This document shows, one piece after another, positions 5,193 to 12,000 of a stretch of 24,416 nucleotides of DNA. Positions within the stretch are counted from its first letter, which is position 1; every line of letters starts with the position of its first letter. The stretch is taken from positions 1 to 24,416 of the IMG/VR virus record IMGVR_UViG_3300035692_000061; one strand, 5' to 3'. The notes beneath the pieces are model-generated. The model ran no database searches. It saw only the letters and a program-made list of their open reading frames with translations, and was not told the DNA's origin. The stretch is from a virus. A program made the position numbers and the translations under genes.

Positions 5193-5573
5193 ATGTCCGA
5201 CACCCGAGCGGTGCGGCGCACCCAGGACGAACTGGTCGCTGAACTGAAGCGGCGCTTCGGCGATGACCCGATGGACTGGGCCTTCAGGTGCCCGTCTTGC
5301 GGGGACGTCGCGAACGGGCGCGACTTCAAGGCCGCGCTGGCAGCGTCACCAGACGAGAAGCTGAGCAAGTCGACGGCCTCGGAGCACCTCGGGCAGATCT
5401 GCATCGGCCGATTGCTCGGCGCGCTGCGCAAGGACCAGAAGCGGTACGCCGGACGCGGCTGCGACTGGGCCGCCTTCGGGCTCTTCCGAGGCCCGGAGTT
5501 CGTAGTCGCACCAGACGGGCACGAGATCGCCTGCTTCGCGATCGCCCCAGGTAAGGCAACGCGGGGTGCGTGA
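5193..5573 (+). CDS. VVA0879-like protein
   Basis: A 126-residue protein. The ATG at 5193 has GGGAG about 10 bases upstream within an AGATTGGGAG half-element. Features fit the VVA0879 family as I remember it: an N-terminal helix with RFGDDPMDW, FRCPSCGDVANGRDF (about residues 32-46) with a CxxC pair, a central GQICIGRLLGAL, then a C-terminal GCDWAAFGLF followed by a short beta segment with HEIACFAI. That family is common in actinophages and actinobacterial mobile elements and has no established function. The Cys pair suggests a zinc-ribbon-like part. The gene sits alone between the integrase and a strong terminator. The family assignment is from pattern memory and is moderate. Confidence 0.7.
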   Translation: MSDTRAVRRTQDELVAELKRRFGDDPMDWAFRCPSCGDVANGRDFKAALAASPDEKLSKSTASEHLGQICIGRLLGALRKDQKRYAGRGCDWAAFGLFRGPEFVVAPDGHEIACFAIAPGKATRGA

Positions 5574-5588
5574 TGTCCGGTGAGACCC

Positions 5589-5611
5589 CTAATCGTGTGA
5601 TTAGTGCTTTG
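5589..5611 (+). repeat. intergenic palindrome element E2
   Basis: CTAATC-GTGT-GATTAG followed by TGCTTTG, preceded by CCC as in E1. It lies 15 bases after the 5193-5573 stop and before the bidirectional terminator. Confidence 0.6.
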
Positions 5612-5630
5612 ACTCCGGGTCTGGCCTCAG

Positions 5631-5658
5631 CCGGCGGCCGCCGCGCGGCGGCCGCCGG
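5631..5658. terminator. bidirectional terminator between convergent genes
   Basis: A perfect 28-bp palindrome of C and G (its halves begin CCGGCGGCCGCCGC) between the plus-strand 5193-5573 gene and the minus-strand 5664-5924 gene. It lies exactly at the convergence point, so it is expected to stop both transcripts. Confidence 0.75.
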
Positions 5659-5663
5659 TGGCC

Positions 5664-5924
5664 CTATCCATCGGCACGGGAGAACTTGCGGTGCGCGTTC
5701 TGCCGGGAGGTGTGCAGAACGAGCGCGATCGCTTCCCAGGAGTCGCCGGCCGCGCGGGCGGCGTCGACCGCGGCCTGGAGATCGGCCTTGGCCGAGTCCA
5801 CGGCGTTGCGGGCGGTGGCGATCGAGCGCAGGTGACGCCCGTCGCGCATGGAGTCGGTGGCCGGGTCGAGCTCGTCGAGCATCCGCTCGGCGCTGGTCTT
5901 GTCGTTGCTGGTCTTGGTCGTCAT
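5664..5924 (-). CDS. antitoxin-like small HTH protein, partner of the 5939-6172 protein
   Basis: An 86-residue protein with an ATG at 5924 and AAGGGG about 10 bases upstream. A charged N-terminal part (to about residue 50) is helical, and a short C-terminal HTH contains GDSWEAIALVLHTSRQNAHRKF. This W--IA--L--SRQ-A--RF pattern is typical of small actinobacterial DNA-binding proteins found next to short toxin-like ORFs. It follows the 5939-6172 gene by 14 bases in one transcript and ends at the terminator. It probably binds the inverted repeats at 6188-6226 and represses the pair. The toxin-antitoxin assignment rests on pairing, size and promoter layout. Confidence 0.75.
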   Translation of the reverse strand: MTTKTSNDKTSAERMLDELDPATDSMRDGRHLRSIATARNAVDSAKADLQAAVDAARAAGDSWEAIALVLHTSRQNAHRKFSRADG

Positions 5925-5938
5925 GTCGTCTCACCCCT

Positions 5939-6172
5939 TCACAGGTAGTCGTAGAACTTGGGCCGCAGCACGTCGGCGTGGATGATCCGCTGCGGGTCGT
6001 CGGCGGGGACCAGGACGAGCTCAAGGAGCCGTCCGGTGCGGTCGGCGCCGATCACGAAGATGCGCAGTTCGCCGTCGTACTCCTGCTCGCGGTAGCGCAG
6101 GACGGTGTCGAGGGCGTGACGCATGTCGTCGTCCGCGATGCCGTGCTTGCGGGCGCTCTCCGTGATCTCCAC
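5939..6172 (-). CDS. toxin-like protein (BrnT/RelE-like), leaderless GTG start
   Basis: A 77-residue protein. It opens with [20 protein letters not shown], has strands containing [21 protein letters not shown], and ends [16 protein letters not shown]. The ARKHG-x-D helix, the GxDRxGxLLE strand pair and the IHA--RPK ending match a common actinobacterial family often annotated as toxin, with a compact RelE/BrnT-like order of helix then strands. If the fold holds, the likely activity is mRNA cleavage, but the catalytic residues are not established. The GTG at 6172 is exactly at the expected +1 of a TTGACA-N17-TATGAT promoter, so translation is probably leaderless. It precedes its HTH partner. 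Confidence 0.75.
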   Translation of the reverse strand: MEITESARKHGIADDDMRHALDTVLRYREQEYDGELRIFVIGADRTGRLLELVLVPADDPQRIIHADVLRPKFYDYL

Positions 6173-6178
6173 GCTGTC

Positions 6179-6226
6179 ATCATAACGTTGACAGCCCTTC
6201 GTGTCAACATTGTGATGACACGAAGG
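6179..6226 (-). promoter_or_regulatory. strong promoter and nested operators of the toxin-antitoxin-like pair
   Basis: On the minus strand, -35 TTGACA (6207-6202), a 17-base spacer and -10 TATGAT (6184-6179) put +1 at 6172, the first base of the GTG start. A perfect 11-bp inverted repeat (6196-6206 and 6216-6226, 9-base centre) covers the -35. A second repeat, TTGACA-N8-TGTCAA, spans 6188-6207, and its left arm could be a weak plus-strand -35 with TGTGAT at 6211-6216. This is a typical autoregulated promoter. Confidence 0.8.
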
Positions 6227-6309
6227 CCGAGCCAGCCTTCACGTGGATGGGCGTACGCCTCGCCGACCTGGCCCACGAGCTGTATGGACCCACATCCGAA
6301 CATGGCCAC

Positions 6310-6327
6310 GAATCTGGAGATTAGGAG
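6310..6327 (-). repeat. intergenic palindrome element D, at a ribosome binding site
   Basis: GAATC-TGGA-GATTAG followed by GAG. Read on the minus strand it begins CTCCTAATC-TCCA-GATTCGTG, matching E2 in reverse orientation. On the plus strand it supplies the GGAG 11 bases before the ATG at 6339. Confidence 0.5.
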
Positions 6328-6338
6328 TTTGGTGCCGC

Positions 6339-6578
6339 ATGTCCGAACAGGAACCGTTGACGCAGGCGGGACCGGCCTTCGCCCGAGCGATCGCCGAGCA
6401 CATCGACCGCCCGGTGCCGGATGCCGCCGTCGGCCGGTACGTCGTCGATGTCTACGAGAGCGGTGGGTTGTTGGTCTGGTACCCGGAGTCCGATGGCGTC
6501 CGGCTTGACTGCGACAGCGACACGGCGAAGAACATTCGCGGCTTGCTCCTGGCGCTGCGCGCCGGGGCGATCGCATAA
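6339..6578 (+). CDS. small conserved protein, copy B of a duplicated gene
   Basis: A 79-residue paralogue of the 3364-3612 protein. It shares AIAEHIDRPVP, GRY-V-V, a short Gly turn and the identical ending LLALRAGAIA. The region between (G-L-VWYPESDGVRLD) has diverged and lost Cys residues present in copy A. The ATG at 6339 is preceded by GGAG within palindrome element D. It is flanked by the same kind of element on both sides and ends before a strong terminator, so it is probably a single-gene transcript. A weak plus-strand promoter may overlap the toxin promoter near 6188-6216. The function is unknown. Two retained copies suggest selection for dosage or for divergent partners. Confidence 0.8.
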   Translation: MSEQEPLTQAGPAFARAIAEHIDRPVPDAAVGRYVVDVYESGGLLVWYPESDGVRLDCDSDTAKNIRGLLLALRAGAIA

Positions 6579-6580
6579 GG

Positions 6581-6601
6581 CACTGATCAACAGATTAGGA
6601 G
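6581..6601 (-). repeat. intergenic palindrome element E3 (reverse orientation)
   Basis: CACTGATC-AACA-GATTAGGAG. Its reverse complement, CTCCTAATC-TGTT-GATCAGTG, aligns with E1 and E2 including the AGTGC that follows the palindrome. One pair is a G-T wobble. It begins 2 bases after the 6339-6578 stop. Confidence 0.6.
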
Positions 6602-6644
6602 CCTCTGAGCACGATACTTCCGGTTTTGCGCACACGATTGAGGG

Positions 6645-6682
6645 GCGGGCCGGGACGGCGTGGGGGCTCCGTCCCGGCCCGC
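6645..6682 (+). terminator. strong intrinsic terminator after copy B
   Basis: A perfect 14-bp GC-rich stem (6645-6658 with 6669-6682) around a 10-base loop. It lies 66 bases after the 6578 stop and insulates the partition genes. The 6683-6819 leader that follows contains no gene; it should hold the parA promoter, but I cannot pick out a convincing one. Confidence 0.75.
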
Positions 6683-6819
6683 GGCGACCGGGAGGCAGGG
6701 CCCGGCGGCCTGGCCCGTCCGATGTACGACCCGGCGACACGTCCGGGGATGTCCGCACACTCAGGGGCGCACTGACCACGCTAGGGCGGGGTGCGCCGTG
6801 ACCGATGGAGGAACACACC

Positions 6820-7455
6820 TTGGCCCAGACCACGATCGCCGTCGTGAACTTGAAGGGCGGCAGCTCGAAGACCACGACCGCAGCGCATCTGTCGGCGCAG
6901 CTGCACGGCGAAGGCCTGCGCGTCCTGACGGTGGACGCGGACCCGCAGGGCTCATGTCTGCGCTGGGCGGAGACCGCGGGCTGGCCGTGGGCGACGATCG
7001 GGCTGCCAGTGCGGACGCTGCACACCCAGCTGGGCGGCCTGCTCGGCGGCCACGACGTCGTGGTGATCGACACGCCTCCGCTGGAGTCCCAGTCAGGCAT
7101 CGTCGCTTCGGCGCTGCGGGCGGCGGACCTGGTGATCGTGCCCACGGCGCCGACGCCGATCGAGATCGAGCGCCTGCCGGCTGTACGGGAGGCCCTGGAG
7201 GACGTGGCGCCGCTGCGGCGTGACGGGACACCACCGCCGGCGCGGGTCCTGCTGACCCGCACGGTGGCCGGAGCCACGAGCACGGCCGTATGGCGGGCCT
7301 CGCTGCGCGAGGACGGCTGGAGCGTGCTGCACACGGCCGTGCCGCGGCTGGAGGCGCTCTCCCAGTCCTACGGTGACCTGATCCCGCCCGGCCTCGGCCC
7401 GTACGCGGTCGTCGCGGCCGAGCTGCTGGGCATCCTCGGGCGGGCTGCCGCATGA
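6820..7455 (+). CDS. parA: ParA-family partition ATPase
   Basis: A deviant Walker-type ATPase of 211 residues, starting at TTG 6820 because GGAGG lies 8 bases before it; an in-frame ATG at 6805 has no ribosome binding site. Motifs: deviant Walker A KGGSSKTTT (residues 12-20) with the signature first lysine, Walker A' DADPQG, and Walker B VVVIDTPP. There is no N-terminal HTH, so it fits type Ib ParA, which pairs with a small centromere-binding protein. It should form ATP-dependent patches on the nucleoid that separate plasmid or phage-plasmid copies. The next gene overlaps by ATGA, and centromere-like repeats lie there. Confidence 0.92.
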   Translation: MAQTTIAVVNLKGGSSKTTTAAHLSAQLHGEGLRVLTVDADPQGSCLRWAETAGWPWATIGLPVRTLHTQLGGLLGGHDVVVIDTPPLESQSGIVASALRAADLVIVPTAPTPIEIERLPAVREALEDVAPLRRDGTPPPARVLLTRTVAGATSTAVWRASLREDGWSVLHTAVPRLEALSQSYGDLIPPGLGPYAVVAAELLGILGRAAA

Positions 7456-7823
7456 GTCGCGCCGAGCAGGAGGCGAAGGCCGCCCGGTTACGGGGCCTCC
7501 GCACCCCCGCTGACGCGGAGGTACGCACTTCCGCACCTACGGAGGTGCGGACCTCCGTAGGTGCGGAACTCGAATCAGTCGAGGAACGCGCGGAGGCCCT
7601 ACTGCGGAGACTGCCGCCGCGGGTGAAGCCGGTGCGGTTGAACGTTGACGTTTCGCCTGCCGTCCGTGCGGCGCTGCGGAGGCTGTGCGCCGAGCTGGAG
7701 GTCGATCTGGGCGGTACGCCGGTCTCAGGGCAGGACGTTCTGCGCTGTCTGCTCCAGTGGCCTCTCGTGGACGCCGAGGCTCGGGCCCGGCTGCTGCGCG
7801 AGCTCGCCAACGGACGTCCGTAG
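7452..7823 (+). CDS. parB: small ParB-like centromere-binding partner, probably ribbon-helix-helix
   Basis: A 123-residue protein coupled to parA by ATGA. The first 50 residues are charged and low complexity. The segment EVRTSAPTEVRTSVGAE (about residues 23-39) contains the repeated EVRTS and is encoded by the inverted repeats at 7529-7568. Residues 58-118 contain PVRLNVDVSP (a beta strand), then helices AVRAALRRLCAELEV and GQDVLRCLLQ, a ribbon-helix-helix-like order, ending in a charged helix. Such proteins bind short repeats and stimulate ParA through a flexible N-terminal tail. Assignment rests on position, size and this pattern; I do not recognise a named family. Confidence 0.7.
   Translation: MSRAEQEAKAARLRGLRTPADAEVRTSAPTEVRTSVGAELESVEERAEALLRRLPPRVKPVRLNVDVSPAVRAALRRLCAELEVDLGGTPVSGQDVLRCLLQWPLVDAEARARLLRELANGRP
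7496..7568. repeat. centromere-like inverted repeats inside the ParB-like gene
   Basis: An 18-bp perfect inverted repeat (7529-7546 with 7551-7568, 4-base centre GCGG) built from TCCGCACCTAC / GTAGGTGCGGA units. A weaker repeat, CCTCCGC (7496-7502) with GCGGAGG (7515-7521), precedes it. All of it lies within coding sequence. The same unit recurs at 7818-7882 and at 8901-8914. Confidence 0.7.
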
Positions 7824-7882
7824 GTGCGGACATCCGCAGGTCAGTAGGTGCGGAGGTGCGGACCTGCTGACCTGCGTAGGTG
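7818..7882. repeat. centromere-like repeats at the convergence of parAB and the late operon
   Basis: GTAGGTGCGGA at 7820-7830 and 7844-7854, GGAGGTGCGGACCT at 7852-7865 (identical to 7541-7554), GTAGGTG at 7876-7882, and an inverted pair GCAGGTCAG (7836-7844) / CTGACCTGC (7867-7875). They fill the 60-base gap between parB and the endolysin stop and may double as a transcription stop. Confidence 0.7.
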
Positions 7883-7883
7883 T

Positions 7884-8852
7884 TCACCAGGTGGCGATCT
7901 CCGCCCACGTTCGGGTGATGGTGACGTTGCCTCCCAGGCTGGTCCCTTGCACTCGGAGGTACCAGTCATCGGCTACGGCTGCCTGGTGTGCGATCTCCAC
8001 GCCCATCGTGCCGTCTGGCGGCAGCACGTAGTCACGGAGGGCGTAGAAGAACTCGTCGTCGTGTCCGTTGGCCGTTCGATAGGGCCGCAGCTGGAAGCTG
8101 GTTCCGGGTGGCCCGGACACGTAGGCCTGGATCGTGGCGGAGTACCAGCCGACGGGGCCGCCGAAGATGACGTATGGGCCACCGGCCACGTCTTCGTCGT
8201 CATCGAACTGGAGATCCTTCCAAGAGCCCTTGATCAGAGTGCGGGGGCTGTCCGCTGCTCCCTTCTGGATGGTCTTCACGGGCGTGTCTCCATCTTCTCC
8301 GTCGTAGTTCGCGAGCTGCCTGCGGGCGTCGTCCATGTTCATCGGGTCGGGGTCGATCTTCCGATCCGGTGCCCATTCCTTGTGTGCCAGGAAGGCCCGG
8401 TCTATCTCGGCGGTGGTGTTGATCCCGAGCTTCTGACAGAGGGCGTGAACGCCCTTCAGTGCCTCCGACTTCTGGCCTCCCTGCCACTTCTCCCCGGTGG
8501 TGTGGTCTGTCTCGATGCCGATGGCGTAGGTGTTTCCGGCGTCCTTCGGGATGACGCCCCAGGGGCCGCCTTCTCCGGCGTGGTTCGCTCGGCCAGCGGC
8601 GATGATGTGCCATACCCCGTCGAAGTCCAGCCAGAGCTGGGAGAGCGGGCCTTCCAGGCCTTCCCTGCCGTAGTAGATGACTTCCCAGCCGTGGCTGGTC
8701 TCACCGGCGGGGCTGGCATCGTGATGGATCATGATGGAGTTCGGGTTGAAGTTTCCGTCCCGCCCGTGGTGCTTCCAGTCCCCGTGCTCGATGACGGTGC
8801 ATCCGGCGGCTCGGAGCACGTCGGCCAGCCAGGTCAGGGGATAGGTCGCCAT
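7884..8852 (-). CDS. endolysin, N-acetylmuramoyl-L-alanine amidase
   Basis: A 322-residue Amidase_2 (PGRP-like) enzyme that cleaves the amide bond between N-acetylmuramic acid and L-alanine in peptidoglycan. The ATG at 8852 has AAGGAG about 8 bases upstream. Visible zinc-site residues: IMIHH (H43/H44) and AHKEW (H157, with K158-E159), plus ANHAGEGG around H91 and IGIETDH around E114. The family pattern ends near residue 178. A linker with DDDEDV follows, then a beta-rich C-terminal domain (about 225-322), perhaps a wall-binding domain. There is no signal peptide, so a holin would be needed. It is the last gene of the late operon, and its stop is 60 bases from the end of parB. Confidence 0.9.
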   Translation of the reverse strand: MATYPLTWLADVLRAAGCTVIEHGDWKHHGRDGNFNPNSIMIHHDASPAGETSHGWEVIYYGREGLEGPLSQLWLDFDGVWHIIAAGRANHAGEGGPWGVIPKDAGNTYAIGIETDHTTGEKWQGGQKSEALKGVHALCQKLGINTTAEIDRAFLAHKEWAPDRKIDPDPMNMDDARRQLANYDGEDGDTPVKTIQKGAADSPRTLIKGSWKDLQFDDDEDVAGGPYVIFGGPVGWYSATIQAYVSGPPGTSFQLRPYRTANGHDDEFFYALRDYVLPPDGTMGVEIAHQAAVADDWYLRVQGTSLGGNVTITRTWAEIATW

Positions 8853-8863
8853 CCTCGGCTCCT

Positions 8864-9013
8864 TCAGCAGCAGCAGCGGTGGATGATGCGGGGCTTCTGG
8901 CCGTAGGTGCGGACCACGCTGCCGGTTTCCTGTGCCGGTTCGGGCTCCTCGGTGGCAACTGGTGTTGCCACCTCGGCAACCCGTTCCGGGGTCTCGGTGT
9001 CGTTCTCGGGCAT
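8864..9013 (-). CDS. small late peptide ending in three cysteines
   Basis: A 49-residue protein. The ATG at 9013 has GGAG 8 bases upstream, and the stop lies in the leader of the endolysin. The body is acidic and Pro/Glu/Thr-rich and leads into VVRTYGQKPRIIHRCCC at the end. No family is recognised. It lies between the receptor-binding protein and the lysin, a place where many actinophages carry a short peptide. The codons for VVRTYG contain one copy of the centromere-like unit CCGTAGGTGCGGAC (minus-strand gene, plus-strand unit). The CCC end could bind metal or be lipidated; neither is shown. Confidence 0.65.
   Translation of the reverse strand: MPENDTETPERVAEVATPVATEEPEPAQETGSVVRTYGQKPRIIHRCCC
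8901..8914. repeat. isolated third copy of the centromere-like unit
   Basis: CCGTAGGTGCGGAC is identical to 7818-7831 and lies in the coding sequence of the 8864-9013 gene, about 1.05 kb beyond the main repeat cluster. Confidence 0.55.
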
Positions 9014-9022
9014 GGTCTGCTC

Positions 9023-12000
9023 CTACTCGCTGGTCTCGTATTCGATCTTCAGGCTCCATTGGTCCTTGCCGGGCTGGGCGGAGAACCCGTAGTAGACGAA
9101 CGACTCCGATGGGCCGGGGCCGAGGGTGATGCCGGAGAAGGTGTGCGCCTCGTACCCGTGGATGGCTTTCACGGCCCAGGAGGTGATGTTCAGGGAGAAG
9201 CCGCCCTCGACCAGGTCGTGCCGGGACTGGTCCAGGAGTACCTGCGCGCTCGGCCAGGTGGTGGGTTCGGTGATCTGGTTGATGAAGTAGCCGACGATCA
9301 TGGTGCCGCCGCCGGAGTAGTACCAGTACGGCCAGCCGCCGGACTTGCAGACGAGGGTGACGCTGGTGATGTTCACCAGGTTCGGGACGGAGCTGGTGTC
9401 GAAGCGAAGCAGTGACTTCCGGTTCCCGGCCAGCTCTGAGAGGTACCCCTGGGAGACCGCTGTGGTGCCGGGCAGTACCGCGCCGGCCTCGGTGTAGCCG
9501 CGGGCCCACAGGCACGGCAGGACGAGGGTCTTGGTGACGGTCTGGTAGAAGTGCGTGGCCGCGGTCACCGCCGACGTGGAGGTGGCGTGCGCCGCGCTGC
9601 CGTTGTAGGTGGCCTTGAAGTAGGAGTCACCGGCTACCCCGGTGTAGGAGCGGGTGGCCTTCGTACCGGACAGGTTGACCGTGCCGATGGACGTCCACGG
9701 CCCGCCGGAGGCTGCCGAGCGGTAGAACGTCACGGTTCCGAGCGCGCCGGTCGTCACGGTGGCGGTCAGGGTCATCGTGTCCCCGACTTGGTAGACGCCG
9801 GACGACTTCGCCAGCGTCGTCGTGGTCGGAGTCTTCGCGGGAGCACCGACGGTGGCGTCTTTGCTGACGTCGATGACGCCGGGCTTGAGGCTGTCGGGCC
9901 GCCAGGAGTCGCCGTCCCAGTAGGACACCGGGGACGGCTGTGCAGCCGTACCGGCCACGACCGCGCCCGGGGTGAAGACGGCCTGGACGGTGCCTCGGGT
10001 GTAGTTGAACGCTACGGCGGGGTTGGCCGCCTGGTACCTGTACTGCGGGATCACCTCGATGGTCTCCCCAGGCGGGACGTTGATCAGGCCGCGGGCCACG
10101 ACCGGCCAGGAGGTCGAGACGTCGGGGGTGATCAGCCGGGGGATGCTGCCGAAGAATCCGGCGTTCGGCGCGGTGCCCCAGCCGATCTCGAAGTTCACAC
10201 TCGCCGGTGCCGCGCCGTTCGGGACGTTCACCGAGAGGTACGCGGACACGTCCAGGAGCCCACCGACGCCGGGCGGGGCGGTGAAGACGACCTTCTTCAT
10301 GCCGGGGATCGGCGCGAACGCGGTCAGCGTCCCGATCGGGAGCGCGGTGGTCCCGGTGAGCCCTACTCCTGTCTCGGCGTATGTGGGCAGTCCGCCGCTC
10401 TGCCCGTCGGGGTTCATCCACTGGGAGCCCAGGGGCCAGTTCTTCGGTGTGTGGACACCGGTGACGCCGGCCACGACCGCCTGGCCGAGTCCGGCTCCGA
10501 CGAACCGGATTCCGATCTTGATCGTCTGCGGGGCGATGCTGCCGGAGGTCGGGAACGCCAGCGTGTCCGGTACGACCACCGCCGCGGTCAGGGTGGTGTC
10601 GGCGGTGCCGATCGCGACGGGGGTTCCCTGCGCGACGGTGACGACGTCGGCGCCGGTGGTCGGGTCGGGGTTCGTGCCCTCCGCCGGCCCGTACATGACG
10701 ATGAACTGCGCGGTGGACGAGGGGGCGATCTGGAGCAGGTGCGCCTCCAGGGCGATCATGTCGCCGGGCAGCACGTCGAACGACGACTCCGACCAGAGGG
10801 TGCTGGTGGAGCCGGGGACAGCGGTCGGGGACGCCGTCCACCAGGTGCTCGAGCTGTTGTTGGCGGCTGCCTCCCAGCGGTAGTAGCTCTCCTCGGCGGG
10901 TGCCGTGCTGCCGTCGAAGTAGCCGAGGGCGCCTGCGTCGGTGAGCATCACGGCGTCGATGTATCCCGCGATCGCTCCCACGGCAACGGTCGTCTCCGGG
11001 GAGTAGAACCGGATCGAGATCGGCGCGCCGGTGCCGTCGGCCTCGGCGCGGAACGGGTACATGATCCGTTGCCACGCCCCGGTGATCTGGTAGCGGGGGC
11101 TCTCCGGGGCGACGCCACCGGAGGGCGCGATGGCCACCGTGAGGGTGGTGTCGGCGCTCTTCACCCATGCGCTGGCCCAGTAGTCGAGCCCGGTCTTCAC
11201 GGCGTCGGCGGCGAAGGCGTACCCGGCGTAGGGGGTGGTGCTGGTGTTGGTGAGCTTCAGTGACTGCGCGCCGAGGTAGTGCTCCGCGGTCGAGATCGTC
11301 CCTGCGCCCAGGTCGGGCGACCACGGCGGGGTGGTGACCGGGATCTCGAAGGACGGCTGGGTGACCAGGTTGGTGGCGAGCTTGATGGCGGGGGTCAGCG
11401 GGCCGATGTAGTGCTCTGACGCCGAGAGGTGCGGGGTGCCGAGCCAGAGGTAGTGGTCGGTGTTCGTGTCGACGTTGGAGCCGTCGAAGTAGGCGGCCAG
11501 TGGTGTCGCGCCGGCTACGAGGGAGAAGGCGTCGAGGTACACCGTGCCCGCGGTCATCGGCTGCCCTGCGGTGTTGGCGACGCCCACGAAGTGCCAGACA
11601 TCCGTCGCGGTGAACGTCAGGGTCAGCTGCACCCAGGTGTCCTTGACGGCGGTCACCGCGGTCGTGGTGCCCTTCTGCACCATCAGCCGCACCGACGGGC
11701 TCCCGGCGGGGACGTAGACCCAGATCTGGGCGGTGTACTGCTGGCCGATGACCAGGCCCTCGACGTCCAGGACCATGTGCGCCGGGTCGGGCCCGGCCGC
11801 CCAGGTCACCTTCGCGGAGGCAGACCCGACGTAGAACTGCTCGACGGACGGCTCGATCACCGACGCCTCGGAGTAGACCGGAGCGGCGTCGGTGCCGGTG
11901 TAGTTGGTCCAGGAGTTCCCGGCCTGGGACGGGCCGGTCCCTGCCTCGGCGGAAGGGATCGTGACGTAGTTACGGGCGGTGAAGACGGCCTGGGTCTTCT

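Noticed and set aside
7496-7882. CRISPR array or transposon ends
   Set aside because: Units are short, unequally spaced, in both orientations and tied to par genes; there are no spacers of constant length and no transposase.
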